Source of the DNA: Pseudomonas sp. 102515
GTDB taxonomy: Bacteria; Pseudomonadota; Gammaproteobacteria; Pseudomonadales; Pseudomonadaceae
Direction: 5' to 3'
Assembly: GCF_031085165.1 (NCBI RefSeq)
Contig: NZ_JAVHTY010000006.1
Span: 108,085 to 172,084 of the forward strand
DNA length: 64,000 nt
Shown here: piece after piece, positions 1-9,456 of the stretch
Position numbering within the stretch: the first letter of the stretch is position 1
Layout: each line of letters opens with the position of its first letter
The notes under the pieces: generated by a model
What the model saw: the letters and a program-made list of their open reading frames with translations, nothing else
The model's database searches: none
Told to the model about the DNA's origin: nothing
Made by a program: the position numbers and the translations under genes

Positions 1-105
1 ATTCCGGGGCTGCTGCTCGAAGGGGCGGGCGTGGCTCGGCTGGCGAGGGCCCTGGGCTGCGACTGGCGACATGGCGACGGCTCCGAAAGCGGCGGTGTCG
101 CTTAG
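1..105 (+). CDS. C-terminal end of an unidentified protein (5' truncated by window)
   Basis: The first frame is open from base 1 to a TAG at 103-105 and encodes 34 residues ending GDGSESGGVA. The start lies outside the window. The piece includes LLLEGAGVARLARALGCDW, which looks like a helical globular segment followed by a flexible tail. No family can be recognised from so little sequence, and the reading could be a chance open frame. The next gene lies on the opposite strand and ends at 190, so the two would be convergent. Confidence 0.35.
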   Translation: MPGLLLEGAGVARLARALGCDWRHGDGSESGGVA

Positions 106-189
106 GACCGAGGCGAAGCGGAAGCGTTCAGGCGGGATGGCGACCTCCCGCCAGTCGGCTTGGATAGCCGAGAGACGGGATGCGCGGAC

Positions 190-471
190 TCAGTGGTATT
201 CGCAGAGATAGGCGGTGTCTTCCGCGACCTTGAGCTGGAACTTGGCATCGGCCGGCACGGTGAACTGGCTGCCCGCGGTGAAGGTTTCCCAGGTATCGCT
301 ACCCGGCAGCTTGACGGTCAGGGCGCCGGCCACCACGTGCATGACTTCCAGCTGGCTGGTGCCGAATTCGTATTCGCCGGGGGCCATGACGCCGAGGGTG
401 GCGGGCTTGGACTTGAGGCTGAAGGCGATGGATTTGACGGTGCCGTCGAAGTATTCGTTGACCTTGAACAT
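190..471 (-). CDS. ppnP: Pyrimidine/purine nucleoside phosphorylase (PpnP, DUF1255)
   Basis: The product is 93 residues, the usual length of the PpnP/YaiE family. These enzymes phosphorolyse a broad range of nucleosides to base plus ribose-1-phosphate in the cytosol. The whole protein is one small cupin-type beta barrel. Family signatures are [10 protein letters not shown] at the N-terminus, [13 protein letters not shown] (about 27-39) and [16 protein letters not shown] (about 67-82). The ATG at 471 starts exactly at the conserved MFKVNEYF, so longer in-frame readings were rejected. It probably has its own promoter in the short gap before the exonuclease gene upstream on the same strand. Confidence 0.93.
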   Translation of the reverse strand: MFKVNEYFDGTVKSIAFSLKSKPATLGVMAPGEYEFGTSQLEVMHVVAGALTVKLPGSDTWETFTAGSQFTVPADAKFQLKVAEDTAYLCEYH

Positions 472-553
472 CGGATTTCCTTGTGCGAGAGCGGTTAGAA
501 CCGTCGGCGAGTATGCCCAAGGCCGAGCCCCACTGTCACCGCTCCAGACGAGG

Positions 554-1105
554 CTAGCGCGCGAAGGCCGGCAGGCTGGCGGGCAACAGCTTGGCGGTGT
601 TGCGCGCGTCGGTCTCGGCACGGTGCAGCACCCCGGTAAAGGCCAGTCCCGCCGATTCCAGGGCAGCGGTGAGCCCCAGCGGTCGCGCCAGGCCACGGGC
701 CTTGGCGAACGCCTGCTTGAGGTTGCGGTGTGGTACCCGCGCCAGGTGGGTATGCAGATCGTGCTCGCGCCAGGCGCGCTCCAGCAGGCGGCGGTCGAAA
801 TCGCCCCAGCTGCACCAGCCGGCCAGGGTGGTTTCATAGGCGCCCAGCCAGCGCTCGAAGCTCAGCCAGGTGCCTGCCAGCGGCTCGGCGCCATCGACGT
901 CGGCCTGGCTGATGTGGGTGAGATCGCGGCAGAAGGGCGTCAGCAGTGGCAGGCGCTCGGGCTGGACGAAGCTCTGGTAGCGATCCAGCTCCTTCCCCTC
1001 GACGTTCACCATCACCGCGCCGATCTCGATGATTTCCATCAACTCCAGCGGCCAGCCGCCTTCGTCGGTGGTCGCCTCCAGGTCCAGCACCAGCCAATGC
1101 TTCAT
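554..1105 (-). CDS. 3'-5' exonuclease of the DEDDh/ERI1-like family
   Basis: The product is 183 residues with an RNase T/DnaQ exonuclease fold. [11 protein letters not shown] (about 5-15) carries the first catalytic Asp and Glu. [10 protein letters not shown] follows, then [13 protein letters not shown] (about 59-71), [15 protein letters not shown] with another conserved acidic residue, and finally the [14 protein letters not shown] helix with the DEDDh His and Asp. Such enzymes remove 3' nucleotides from RNA or DNA; the substrate cannot be told from sequence. The ATG at 1105 follows GAGGGCGTGACG as ribosome binding site and starts directly before the first beta strand. A longer open reading extends upstream but is low-complexity shadow. 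Divergent from the YkgJ-like gene. Confidence 0.88.
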   Translation of the reverse strand: MKHWLVLDLEATTDEGGWPLELMEIIEIGAVMVNVEGKELDRYQSFVQPERLPLLTPFCRDLTHISQADVDGAEPLAGTWLSFERWLGAYETTLAGWCSWGDFDRRLLERAWREHDLHTHLARVPHRNLKQAFAKARGLARPLGLTAALESAGLAFTGVLHRAETDARNTAKLLPASLPAFAR

Positions 1106-1290
1106 CGTCACGCCCTCGGGGAGCCGCCTCGATCGTCGCAGATAAGACGGTGGAAAGGCCGTGGGGTTGCGTGGCGAGCTGCGAATGAATGTTACATTCA
1201 TGACTCGATAGCGACATCTGGTCACGATCCGCTTGTGAGGCGTCAGTCTTGCTCTTAAGCTCGAAGCCTCTTTATCTGCGAGTTCCACCC

Positions 1291-1545
1291 ATGGAGTGCC
1301 GTCCGGGTTGTGGCGCCTGTTGCATCGCGCCGTCGATCTCCTCACCGCTGCCACGCATGCCCCAGGGCAAGCCCTCCGGGGTGCGCTGTGCCCATCTGGA
1401 CAGCACCAACCGCTGCGACCTGTTCGGCTCGCCGCAACGCCCGGCGGTGTGCGGCGGCTTCAAGGCCGAGCTGGCGTTCTGCGGTACCAGCAGCGCCGAG
1501 GCCATGGCCATCCTGCTGCGCCTCGAAGGTGAAACCGCCGCCTGA
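1291..1545 (+). CDS. YkgJ-type cysteine-cluster protein
   Basis: The product is 84 residues. The N-terminal CRPGCGACCIAP and later CAHLDSTNRCDLF give the conserved eight-Cys pattern of the YkgJ/UPF0153 family, thought to bind a metal or Fe-S centre; the biochemical role is unknown. MECRPGCG is the standard family start, so the ATG at 1291 was chosen over the ATG at 1249, which only adds a non-conserved stretch. There is no clear Shine-Dalgarno before 1291. It is followed after 50 bases by the START-domain gene on the same strand and may be co-transcribed with it. Confidence 0.85.
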   Translation: MECRPGCGACCIAPSISSPLPRMPQGKPSGVRCAHLDSTNRCDLFGSPQRPAVCGGFKAELAFCGTSSAEAMAILLRLEGETAA

Positions 1546-1595
1546 TCCGGTTTTGAATTGCGCTCTCCGACAACCACAACAACAAGGGACGTCCC

Positions 1596-2195
1596 ATGCA
1601 CAAGCCGCTTCGCTCCATCCTCGCCCTGACCCTGCTCGCAGCCACTGGCCTGGCCCAGGCCGAGGACTGGCAACTCGCCAAGCAGGAAGACGGCATCCAG
1701 GTCTACACCCGCGCCATCGCCGGCTCCAAGTACAAGGCCTACCGCGGCGTGGTCCAGATCAAGGCCGATCCGGCCACCATCGCCAAGCTGCAGGACGATC
1801 CGCTGGGCTCCTGCAAATGGATCTTCCGCTGCCAGTCGCTGCAGGTGCTCAAGCGCCAGGACAACCAGGCCTGGACCTACATGCGCATCGACATGCCCTG
1901 GCCGGTGACCGCCCGTGACGTGGTGCTGCACATCACCGAGGAGAAGACTCCCGATGGCGGCTTTACCCGCACCCTCGAAGGCCAGCCGGACTATCGTCCC
2001 GCTGCCGATGGCTATGTGCGGGTCGCGAGCTTCCAGGGCCAATGGCGCGTGGTGCCGAAGAACGGCGGCTCGGAAGTGACCTATGAGGCCCAGAGCGAAC
2101 CGGGGGGCAGCGTGCCGTCCTGGCTGGCCAACAGCTTCGTCGTGGATGCCCCGCTCAACACCCTGAAGGGTCTGCGCCAGGCCGCGCAGCGCTGA
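1596..2195 (+). CDS. Exported START-domain lipid-binding protein
   Basis: The product is 199 residues. A Sec signal peptide (residues 1-22, cleaved after AQA) is followed by a StAR-related lipid-transfer domain across nearly all the rest. Visible START features are EDWQLAKQEDGIQVYTR, YKAYRGVVQIKADPATI, the MPWPVTARDVVLH strand and the C-terminal helix LNTLKGLRQAAQ. Bacterial START proteins of this class sit in the periplasm and are presumed to bind a hydrophobic ligand, but no substrate is established. ACAACAAGGGACGTCCC before the ATG supplies the ribosome binding site. A 9-bp-arm hairpin lies 20 bases past the stop. Confidence 0.88.
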   Translation: MHKPLRSILALTLLAATGLAQAEDWQLAKQEDGIQVYTRAIAGSKYKAYRGVVQIKADPATIAKLQDDPLGSCKWIFRCQSLQVLKRQDNQAWTYMRIDMPWPVTARDVVLHITEEKTPDGGFTRTLEGQPDYRPAADGYVRVASFQGQWRVVPKNGGSEVTYEAQSEPGGSVPSWLANSFVVDAPLNTLKGLRQAAQR

Positions 2196-2214
2196 TCGAC
2201 CGCCTCCAGGGCAA

Positions 2215-2239
2215 AGGCCTGGCCACGTGCGCCAGGCCT
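2215..2239 (+). terminator. Hairpin after the START gene, possible terminator
   Basis: AGGCCTGGC (2215-2223) pairs perfectly with GCCAGGCCT (2231-2239) around a 7-base loop. Only a weak T-containing tail follows (TTCAAT), so it may be an inefficient terminator or a 3' stabiliser. It lies between two convergent genes. Confidence 0.45.
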
Positions 2240-2292
2240 GTTCAATACGACCGCCATGCTAAGCCTTGGCGGTCCACCCGCAGTCCTGGGCA

Positions 2293-2307
2293 GGTATTAT
2301 TAATACC
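2293..2307. promoter_or_regulatory. 15-bp perfect AT-rich palindrome
   Basis: GGTATTA-T-TAATACC is a perfect dyad with 7-bp arms in an otherwise GC-rich 165-base gap between the 3' ends of the START gene and msrQ. It has the size and symmetry of a dimeric repressor site, but no promoter of a known gene sits beside it. The function is unknown. Confidence 0.4.
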
Positions 2308-2360
2308 ACCCCGATACTCTGGAAGCATGAAGGGTCAACCCCTCCGCCCGACGGTGGTAA

Positions 2361-2972
2361 TCAGCGAGCGGGGACGGCCGCTGCCCGACTGCGTCTTTTT
2401 CTACGCCAGCCATCCACCAGGCGGAAGGCCAGCAGCGCGGCGCCGATGGCAGCGTAGATCGCCCACTCTTCCAGGTCCGAGCGCACGATCCAGAGGTAAT
2501 GCAGGAGCCCCAGGCCCAGCACCAGGTAGGCCAGTCTGTGCAGCTCCTTCCAGCGCTTGCCCAGGCGGCGCATGGCCGGGCGATTGGAGGTGACGGCCAG
2601 GACCAGCAGGATCAGCAGGGCCGCGGCTCCGACGATGATGTAGGGGCGGCGCTGCAACTCCACGCCCAGTTGCGACAGGTCGAAGCCCAGCACGAAGGCC
2701 AGGTAGCCCAGGAAGTGCAGCAGGGCATAGGCGAAGGTCCAGAGGCCGAGCTGGCGGCGGATCACCGGCCAGAGCTTCCAGCGGGTGAGGCGCGTCAGCG
2801 GGGTCAGACCCAGCGTCAGCAGCAGCAGCACCAGGGCGCCGGTCCCCAGCTTGTCCACCAGCGCCTTGCCCGGATCCGGGCCGAGGGCGAAGATCCAGGC
2901 CTGATACAGCCACCACAGCGGCGGGCCGAGCGCGGCGACGAACACCGCCACCCGCCATAGCAGTACACCCAT
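2361..2972 (-). CDS. msrQ: MsrQ, heme membrane subunit of methionine sulfoxide reductase
   Basis: The product is 203 residues, an inner-membrane b-type heme protein of the ferric-reductase-like transmembrane family. It passes electrons from the quinone pool or flavin to periplasmic MsrP. About six hydrophobic segments are visible, with LLHFLGY and [10 protein letters not shown] carrying candidate heme His residues and [10 protein letters not shown] and [16 protein letters not shown] as family signatures. The ATG at 2972 overlaps the msrP stop codon (ATGA), so the two are translationally coupled. This repairs oxidised methionines of envelope proteins together with MsrP. Confidence 0.95.
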   Translation of the reverse strand: MGVLLWRVAVFVAALGPPLWWLYQAWIFALGPDPGKALVDKLGTGALVLLLLTLGLTPLTRLTRWKLWPVIRRQLGLWTFAYALLHFLGYLAFVLGFDLSQLGVELQRRPYIIVGAAALLILLVLAVTSNRPAMRRLGKRWKELHRLAYLVLGLGLLHYLWIVRSDLEEWAIYAAIGAALLAFRLVDGWRRKRRSRAAAVPAR

Positions 2973-3982
2973 CAATAGTTTCTCCGCAGATCCATGCCGC
3001 TGTAGAGCGAGGCCACTTCCTCGCCATAGCCATTGAACATCAGCGTCGGCCGCACGTTGGGGCTGAACAGGCCGCTGGGTAGGCGACGTTCGCGGGCCTG
3101 ACTCCAGCGCGGGTGGTCCACTTCCGGATTGACGTTGGCATAGAAGCCATACTCGTTGGGCGCCATGCCCTGCCAGGTGGTGCGTGGCTGCTCGGCCACC
3201 AGGCTGATGCGGACGATGGACTTGATGCCCTTGAAGCCGTATTTCCAAGGCACGATCAGGCGCAGCGGCGCGCCATTCTGGTTGGGCAGCACCCGACCGT
3301 ACATGCCCACCGTCATCAGCGTCAGCGGATGCATGGCCTCATCCAGGCGCAGGCCTTCCACATAGGGCCAGTCCAGCAGGGCGAAGCTGGAGTTCATGCC
3401 GGGCATGTGCTGCGGGTCCTTGAGCGTCTCGAACTTCACGTAGCGCGCCTTGCCGGTGGGTTCGACGCGCTTGAGCAGGCTGGCCAGCGGAAAGCCCAGC
3501 CAGGGGATGACCATGGACCAGGCCTCGACGCATCTCATGCGGTAGATGCGCTCTTCCAGGGTATCCGGGCCGAAGAGGTCCTCCAGGCCGTAGGTGCCGG
3601 GTTTACCCACCTCGCCATCGACCACCACGCTCCAGGGCTGGGTCGGTAGCTGAGCGGCATGGGCCGCGGGATCGCTCTTGTCCGGCCCGAACTCATAGAA
3701 GTTGTTGTAGTGGGTGGCGTCCTTGAAGGGGGTTATGTCCTCGCCCTTGACCGTGGCCGCCTGCCAGCGGGTATCGGGCAGCTTGCGTTCGAACCAGTCC
3801 GGGCCCTTGGCGGCTTCGACGTCGCCATAGCTGGAGGCGGCCGCCAAGGCCCAGCCGGGCAGGGCGGTGCCGGCGAGCAGGGCGCCGCCGGCACCGAGCA
3901 GCTGGCGCCGGGACAGGTAGACGGCTTCGGGGGTGATCTCCGACCCCAGGCAGGCAGAGCGCGGAACGATCTTGATCGGCAT
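2972..3982 (-). CDS. msrP: MsrP, periplasmic molybdopterin methionine sulfoxide reductase
   Basis: The product is 336 residues, the catalytic subunit reducing both isomers of methionine sulfoxide in periplasmic proteins. A twin-arginine signal lies near residues 24-48 ([13 protein letters not shown] then an Ala-rich stretch). The sulfite-oxidase fold follows, with [10 protein letters not shown] (about 90-99), [19 protein letters not shown] containing the molybdenum-ligating Cys, and [14 protein letters not shown]. The C-terminal [10 protein letters not shown] stretch is typical of the family. The ATG at 3982 is preceded by GAGGTCTGTC. The gene overlaps msrQ by four bases and forms an operon with it. 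Confidence 0.96.
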   Translation of the reverse strand: MPIKIVPRSACLGSEITPEAVYLSRRQLLGAGGALLAGTALPGWALAAASSYGDVEAAKGPDWFERKLPDTRWQAATVKGEDITPFKDATHYNNFYEFGPDKSDPAAHAAQLPTQPWSVVVDGEVGKPGTYGLEDLFGPDTLEERIYRMRCVEAWSMVIPWLGFPLASLLKRVEPTGKARYVKFETLKDPQHMPGMNSSFALLDWPYVEGLRLDEAMHPLTLMTVGMYGRVLPNQNGAPLRLIVPWKYGFKGIKSIVRISLVAEQPRTTWQGMAPNEYGFYANVNPEVDHPRWSQARERRLPSGLFSPNVRPTLMFNGYGEEVASLYSGMDLRRNY

Positions 3983-4195
3983 GACAGACCTCGGTGGGGA
4001 GCGCTCGCAGGAGAGCGGCTGGCTAACAGCGTGAGACATCCCGGTCGTGAAAAGCTTCCCAGGCCAACGATAGCCTGCCGCCCCGGTCCGGCGGAAGGCC
4101 GCTGCGCCTGGCCAAGTGAAGCGTTCAGGCCGCTGCCAGGCAGTGGCGGGAGCCCGTGCCATACTGCGGCGACCTCTCGCCCTCAGGAGTCCCCG

Positions 4196-5893
4196 ATGAA
4201 GAAGCTGATCAATAGCCCCACCACGGTGGTTCGCGAACTGCTCGAAGGTCTCGTCAGCCTGGATCCCGGCCTGGCCCTGCTGGCCGAGGAGCAGGTCATC
4301 CTGCGCCAGCCCCTGGCCTCTGTGGGCGATCGCCCGGTAGCGGTGATTTCCGGCGGCGGCAGCGGCCACGAACCGGCCCATGCCGGCTATGTCGGCGAGG
4401 GCATGCTGAGCGCGGCGGTGGCGGGAGACGTCTTCACCTCGCCCAGCGTGGATGCCGTGCTGGCCGCCATCCGTGCCGCGGCCGGTCCTGCCGGCGCCCT
4501 GCTGGTGGTCAAGAACTACACCGGCGACCGTCTCAACTTCGGCCTGGCCGCCGAACTGGCGCGCAGCGAAGGCATCCCGGTCGAGACGGTGCTGGTGGCG
4601 GACGATGCGGCTCTGCGGCACACCGTAGCGCCGGAAAAGCGCCGGGGCATCGCGGGTACCGTGCTGATCCACAAGCTCGCGGGCGCCGCGGCCGCTGCCG
4701 GACGACCCCTGGCCGAGGTGGCCGGCCTGGCCCGCGCCGCGAGCGCCGAGCTGCGCAGCATGGGTGTCGCCCTGGGCGCCTGTACGGTGCCGGCGGTGGG
4801 GCATCCGGGTTTCCAGTTGGCGGACGACGAGGTGGAGTGGGGCCTCGGCATCCATGGCGAGCAGGGCGTCGAGCGCGGTCCCCGGCTGGGCGCCGACGCC
4901 ACCGTGGGGCGGCTGCTGGATACCCTCATCGAAGACGGCGGCTATCCAGCGGGCACGCGCCTGGTGCTGCTGGTCAATGGCCTGGGCGCGACGCCGCCGC
5001 TGGAACTCGCCCTGGTAGCGCGGGCGGCGCTGATCCAGTTGCGCCAGCGGAACCTGGTGGTGGAACGCGCCTGGACCGGCACCTTCCTCAGCGCCCTGGA
5101 CATGCCCGGCTGTTCGCTGTCGCTGTTGCCGGTAGACGAGGCGCGCCTGGCGCTGCTCGATGCGCCGACCCAGGCCCGCGCCTGGCCGGGCTGCGGCCAG
5201 GTCCCGGCTGCGCCCACCCTGCTGCCCGCACCCGCGGCGGCAGCCGAAACAACTCCCCATACCCCCGGCCCCCTGGCAGAGCGTCTGCAGGCGGCTGCCG
5301 CTGCGATCATCGCCAGCCTGCTGGCCAACGAAGCCCGCCTCACCGATCTGGACAGTCGCGCCGGTGATGGCGACCTGGGCACCAGCCTGGCTCGTGGCGC
5401 TAAAGCGATGCGCGCCTTGCCCGCCAGTGCCTGGTACACCCCGGCCAGCGCCCTGGCAGCCATCGGTCAGGCACTGCGCCGAGCCATCGGCGGCAGCTCC
5501 GGACCCTTCTACGCCTGCGCACTGGTCCGCGCCGCCCAGGTGCTGGACGGGGTGGAGCGACCCACGCTGGCCCAATGGGCCGAGGCCCTGGATGGCGGCG
5601 TCCAGGCGCTGGCCGAACTGGGTGGCGCCCAGCCGGGCCAGCGCACCATGCTCGATGCCTTGCGCCCGGCCGCGGATGCCCTGCTGGCCGGTGCCCAGGC
5701 GGGCGCCAGCCCGACGCAGTCCTTTGCCACAGCCCTCGCCGCCGCTCGCCAGGGCGCCGCGGCCACCGCCGGGATGCTGCCAGCCCAGGGCCGCGCCAGC
5801 TACCTGGGGGAGCGCGCCCGCGGCATTCCCGATGGCGGCGCCGTGGCGGTGGTCTGCTGGCTGGAAGCCCTGGAACCCGTGATCACCTGCTAG
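4196..5893 (+). CDS. dhaK: Single-chain ATP-dependent dihydroxyacetone kinase (DhaK-DhaL fusion)
   Basis: The product is 565 residues, close to the one-polypeptide glycerone kinases (about 550-580). It phosphorylates dihydroxyacetone to dihydroxyacetone phosphate using ATP. The DhaK domain (1-330) has [30 protein letters not shown] and [13 protein letters not shown], where the His would bind the substrate covalently. A Pro/Ala linker (about 340-365) leads to DhaL (370-565), with [16 protein letters not shown] for Mg-ATP binding and [24 protein letters not shown] precedes the ATG. No PTS-type DhaM gene is nearby, in line with direct ATP use. The 3' end overlaps the convergent DUF2238 gene by 11 bases. 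Confidence 0.94.
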   Translation: MKKLINSPTTVVRELLEGLVSLDPGLALLAEEQVILRQPLASVGDRPVAVISGGGSGHEPAHAGYVGEGMLSAAVAGDVFTSPSVDAVLAAIRAAAGPAGALLVVKNYTGDRLNFGLAAELARSEGIPVETVLVADDAALRHTVAPEKRRGIAGTVLIHKLAGAAAAAGRPLAEVAGLARAASAELRSMGVALGACTVPAVGHPGFQLADDEVEWGLGIHGEQGVERGPRLGADATVGRLLDTLIEDGGYPAGTRLVLLVNGLGATPPLELALVARAALIQLRQRNLVVERAWTGTFLSALDMPGCSLSLLPVDEARLALLDAPTQARAWPGCGQVPAAPTLLPAPAAAAETTPHTPGPLAERLQAAAAAIIASLLANEARLTDLDSRAGDGDLGTSLARGAKAMRALPASAWYTPASALAAIGQALRRAIGGSSGPFYACALVRAAQVLDGVERPTLAQWAEALDGGVQALAELGGAQPGQRTMLDALRPAADALLAGAQAGASPTQSFATALAAARQGAAATAGMLPAQGRASYLGERARGIPDGGAVAVVCWLEALEPVITC

Positions 5894-6596
5894 GCCGAGA
5901 AACGCCCTGGCCGGTCCCGCGGCGACCGGGCCAGCCATGGCGGCAGATCAGCGAGAGCAGGGCGCCGAGAAAGGCCAGGGCCATATCCTTTTGCGCATCC
6001 CAGGGATCGCCCTGGGCGCCGACGAAGGCTTCGGCGGCAGCGCCCGCCAGCAGGTCGGCGCCCAGCCATTCCATCAGCTCGTAGCCGGCCGAGGAGGCCA
6101 GCACGAATTCCAGGGCCACATAGGCGCTCCGCCAGCCGCGCAGTCCGGTCAGGCCCTGGACCACCTCGCGAACGGGGCGCGCCAGCAGCAGGCCATAGGC
6201 GAAATGCACCAGCCGGTCGTAGTGATTGCGTCCCAGGCCCAGCGCCTCGTCCAGGCGAACACCGGTCAGCGCCTGCCAGGCCTCGTCGTAGGGCACCTGG
6301 GAATAGGTGTAGTGAGCGCCGACCTGGTGCAGCAGCAGAAAGCCGCAGAGTTGCAGGCTGGCGCTGGCCGACAGCCCGCTGCGCCGCTGTACGAGGGCGG
6401 CGCCCACCAGCGCAGCGAGCACCAGCAGTTGCTCTATCATCCAGGTCAGACGGTCGAAGGGTGCCCAGCCGAGCGTCAGGGTCATTAGCGCCAGCATCAG
6501 CAGCAGGGCGAGTTGCAGACGAGAGCAGCGAAGGGTGTTCAAGCACGGGCGCCTTGTGCGGAAAGCGGAGCATCGCGACGGCGATCCCAGCAGCAT
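5883..6596 (-). CDS. DUF2238 (YjdF-like) inner-membrane protein
   Basis: The product is 237 residues with about six transmembrane helices. Hallmarks of DUF2238 are [39 protein letters not shown] and [14 protein letters not shown], ending in [18 protein letters not shown]. The conserved His, Asp and Glu residues within or near the membrane suggest a metal or an enzymatic site, but no function is established. The start is uncertain. The ATG at 6596 adds a basic leader, while a TTG at 6542 preceded by AAGGCGCCCGTGC begins just before the first helix and may be the true start. It is divergent from the P450 gene and convergent with dhaK. Confidence 0.82.
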   Translation of the reverse strand: MLLGSPSRCSAFRTRRPCLNTLRCSRLQLALLLMLALMTLTLGWAPFDRLTWMIEQLLVLAALVGAALVQRRSGLSASASLQLCGFLLLHQVGAHYTYSQVPYDEAWQALTGVRLDEALGLGRNHYDRLVHFAYGLLLARPVREVVQGLTGLRGWRSAYVALEFVLASSAGYELMEWLGADLLAGAAAEAFVGAQGDPWDAQKDMALAFLGALLSLICRHGWPGRRGTGQGVSRPSR

Positions 6597-6743
6597 GGAC
6601 CGGTCTTCGGGCGCTGCCGTTCGAGCGCAGCGGCCCGGTGTCGGCGCGGTTTCGCTGGCAAAAACCGCAAGCGCGACGGAGGCACCGGCGGCGCTTGCCA
6701 GCGGTCCCACGAGCAGGTCTATCCGCTACCCTGGAGCCCTCCA

Positions 6744-8006
6744 ATGTCCATCCTGCCCAAGCTCCCGGCCTTCGATTCGAGCCTGGCACTGCGGCGCGAA
6801 GGCTATGCCTTCATCAGCAATCGCTGTGAACGCCTGGAAAGCGATGTCTTCGCCACACGCCTGCTCCTGCGGCCCACCCTCTGCCTGCGCGGCCCGGCGG
6901 CGGTCGAGCTGTTCTATCGTGAAGAGCGCTTCAGTCGGGTGGATGCTGCGCCTCGTCAGCTGCGCAAGACGCTCTTCGGCGAAGGCGGCGTCCAGGGCCT
7001 GGACGGCACCGCCCATCGCCTGCGCAAGGCGGTGTTCCTCGACATCACCCGGTCGACGCGGGTGGAAGCCTTGATCACCCGGGTGGAGCAGGAGTGGCGC
7101 GCCAGACTGGCCAACTGGCAGAGCCGCGGCGAGATCGTGTTGCTGGACGAATTGCATCGCCTCTATACCCGCGCGGTCTGTGACTGGGCCGGTGTCGCAC
7201 TGGGCATTGAGGATGAAGGGCAACGCTGTTCCGAGCTGGTCGCCCTGATCGAGGGAAGCGGCCGCGTGGGTCTGACCAACCTGGGCGCCCGCCGCGCTCG
7301 ACAGCGGCTGGAGCTCTGGCTCGGTCGCCAGGTCGAGCAGGCCCGCCGGCAGCCGGCGCCTGCCGGCAGCGCCCTGGCGCTGATCGCGCAGCACCGCGAG
7401 GTGGACGGCCAGCTGCTGTCGCCGCGGGTGGCGGCGGTGGAGCTGCTCAATGTGCTGCGGCCGACGGTGGCCGTGGCGCGCTTTTCCACCTTCGCCGCCC
7501 TGGCGCTGTACAAGCAACCGGCCTGGCGTGAACGGCTGAGAGCCGATCCCGCCGCCCGGGTGCCCTTCGCCCAGGAGGTGCGCCGCTTCTATGCCTTCTT
7601 TCCCTTCACCGTGGCGCGGGTGCGGGAAACCTTCGAATGGCACGGCGTCACCTTTCTTCGCGGTACGCGGGTCTTGCTGGATCTCTATGGCACCAATCGC
7701 GATCCGCGCAGCTGGGAGCGTCCCGAGGTGTTCGATCCCACGCGCTTTCTCATGGAACAGGCACCAGAGGCCGCCTTCGTGCCCCAGGGCGGCGGTGAAG
7801 TGGCCCATCAGCACCGCTGTCCGGGCGAGGGCATCGCCTTGGAACTCATGACCTCCGCCCTGCGCCTCCTGCTACAGGACATGACCTATCAGGTGCCGAC
7901 CCAAGACCTGCGCATCGACCTGGCCCGGATGCCGATGCGCCCGGTCAGCGGCCTGATCCTGAGCGAGGTTCATGCGGTGCAGCGGACCCGCAGTTCGGTC
8001 AGCTAG
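6744..8006 (+). CDS. CYP152-type cytochrome P450 fatty-acid peroxygenase
   Basis: The product is 420 residues, typical of CYP152 enzymes (P450 BSbeta, SPalpha, OleT). These use hydrogen peroxide to hydroxylate or decarboxylate fatty acids without a reductase. VPQGGGEVAHQHRCPGEG (about 350-367) is the heme loop with the proximal Cys and the long His-containing insertion of this family. LLNVLRPTVAVARF (about 234-247) replaces the usual I-helix Thr/Asp pair by Arg-Pro, the residues that hold the substrate carboxylate. RRFYAFFPFTVARV is the K-helix region. There is no ferredoxin gene nearby, as expected. Hydroxylase versus decarboxylase activity cannot be decided. Confidence 0.93.
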   Translation: MSILPKLPAFDSSLALRREGYAFISNRCERLESDVFATRLLLRPTLCLRGPAAVELFYREERFSRVDAAPRQLRKTLFGEGGVQGLDGTAHRLRKAVFLDITRSTRVEALITRVEQEWRARLANWQSRGEIVLLDELHRLYTRAVCDWAGVALGIEDEGQRCSELVALIEGSGRVGLTNLGARRARQRLELWLGRQVEQARRQPAPAGSALALIAQHREVDGQLLSPRVAAVELLNVLRPTVAVARFSTFAALALYKQPAWRERLRADPAARVPFAQEVRRFYAFFPFTVARVRETFEWHGVTFLRGTRVLLDLYGTNRDPRSWERPEVFDPTRFLMEQAPEAAFVPQGGGEVAHQHRCPGEGIALELMTSALRLLLQDMTYQVPTQDLRIDLARMPMRPVSGLILSEVHAVQRTRSSVS

Positions 8007-8014
8007 GCGGGCGA

Positions 8015-9394
8015 TCAGGCGGCCCGCGGCGCTACCTGAGGGCGCGTCGTGAGCAGACTCACCAGCGTGAAGCTGGCCAGGCTCAGGCCGAGGCTGAAGT
8101 AGATCGGTGTATTGGCCTCCAGGCCGTCCTTGAGCATGAAGACGATGGCCGCCCCGGAACCCAGCAGCATACTGGCCAGGGCGCCCGCCGTGGTGGCGCG
8201 CGGCCAGAGGATCGCCCCCAGCAGTGGCACCAGGATGCCACCCACCAGCAGGTTGTACGCCAAGGTCAGGGCGCCGATGACGTCATTTACCAGCAGGGCG
8301 ATGGCGAGCACGGCAAGACCAGTGAGCAGGGTGAACAACCGGGCCATGCCCAGGGTCGAGGCCTGGCCGCCGCGCAGTCGCGGCAGGAGGTCCTCGGTCA
8401 GGGTGGTGGCGGCCGCCAGCAGGCCGGCACTGGCAGTGGACATCATGGCGGCCAGGGCAGCGGCGATCACCAGGCCGCGGATACCGTCCGGCAAGGCACT
8501 GCGGACGATGGCGGCGAAGGCGTTGTTGGCGTCGGCGAGGTCCGGCAGCAGCACCCGGGCACACATGCCGATCAGCGCGCCCACCAAGCCGTAGATCACG
8601 CAATAGACGCCGGCCAGGCTGCCCGCCACGCGCGCCACGCCCTCGCTGCGGGCGGTGAAGACCCGCTGCCAGATGTCCTGGCCGATGAGGATGCCGAAGA
8701 AGTAGATCAGGAAGTAGGTGAAGATGGTGTCGTAGCCGAGGGAGGTCAGGGCGAAGGCACTGGCCGGCAGCGTGGCCGCCAGGGCATCCCAGCCACCGAC
8801 CCGGGTCAGGCAGATCGGCAGCAGCACGAACATCAGGCCTGCGGTCTTGATGACGAACTGGACGATGTCGGTCAGCGTCAGCGACCACATGCCGCCGATG
8901 CTGGAATAGATCACCACCACACTCCCACCGAGCAGGATGGCGCTCCAGAAGGGCAGCTCGAACAGCACCTGGATCACCGTGCCCATGGCCAGCACCGAGA
9001 CCACGCTCAGCATCAGCGCATAGACGAACATGATGGCGGCGCTGGCCTGGCGGGCGAGGGGCGTATAGCGCCGTTCCAGCACTTGCGTCACGGTGTAGAT
9101 GCGCAACTTCAGCAGGGGTTTGGCGAGAAACAGATTGAGCACCAGGATGCCACCACCCAGCATGGCGCACAGCCAGAAACCGGACAGCCCGTGGACGTAG
9201 CCGAGGCGTACCGTGCCCACGGTGGCGGCGCCACCCAGCACCGTGGCGGCCATGGTGCCCAGGTAGCAGGCCGGGCCGAGGTTGCGACCGGCGACGAGGA
9301 ATTCTTCCTGACTGCGGGCGCGGCGCATGCCGTACCAGCCGAGCAGCAGCATGGCCAGGGCGTAGGCCAGGACGACGGAAATATCCAGGATCAT
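8015..9394 (-). CDS. Sodium:solute symporter (SSS family)
   Basis: The product is 459 residues with about 12-13 hydrophobic helices of the SSS/LeuT fold. Signatures are GWYGMRRARSQEEFLVAGRN at the N-terminus, AATVLGGAATVGTVRLGY (helix 2, sodium-site region) and AAALAAMMSTASAGLLAAAT (helix 8, the Ser/Thr sodium ligands). It would import a small organic solute with Na+. It is the last gene of a minus-strand run gbuA, NCS1 permease, SSS, so a guanidino compound or its breakdown product is a reasonable but untested substrate. The ATG at 9394 was taken because it begins just before helix 1. Confidence 0.88.
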   Translation of the reverse strand: MILDISVVLAYALAMLLLGWYGMRRARSQEEFLVAGRNLGPACYLGTMAATVLGGAATVGTVRLGYVHGLSGFWLCAMLGGGILVLNLFLAKPLLKLRIYTVTQVLERRYTPLARQASAAIMFVYALMLSVVSVLAMGTVIQVLFELPFWSAILLGGSVVVIYSSIGGMWSLTLTDIVQFVIKTAGLMFVLLPICLTRVGGWDALAATLPASAFALTSLGYDTIFTYFLIYFFGILIGQDIWQRVFTARSEGVARVAGSLAGVYCVIYGLVGALIGMCARVLLPDLADANNAFAAIVRSALPDGIRGLVIAAALAAMMSTASAGLLAAATTLTEDLLPRLRGGQASTLGMARLFTLLTGLAVLAIALLVNDVIGALTLAYNLLVGGILVPLLGAILWPRATTAGALASMLLGSGAAIVFMLKDGLEANTPIYFSLGLSLASFTLVSLLTTRPQVAPRAA

Positions 9395-9456
9395 GACGGA
9401 ATCTCTTGCAGGACTAGACAGGGCCGGGCGCACCGACCCGTGACAGGGTTCAGGTA

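Noticed and set aside
215..1258. 347-residue plus-strand reading over ppnP and the exonuclease
   Set aside because: It is antisense to two genes with clear family motifs; its own translation shows only composition-driven Gln/Ala/Gly runs and no ribosome binding site.
3983..5938. Minus-strand N-terminal extension of msrP (up to 988 residues)
   Set aside because: The extension is Gly/Gln/Arg-rich shadow of dhaK. A Tat signal and ribosome binding site place the true msrP start at 3982.
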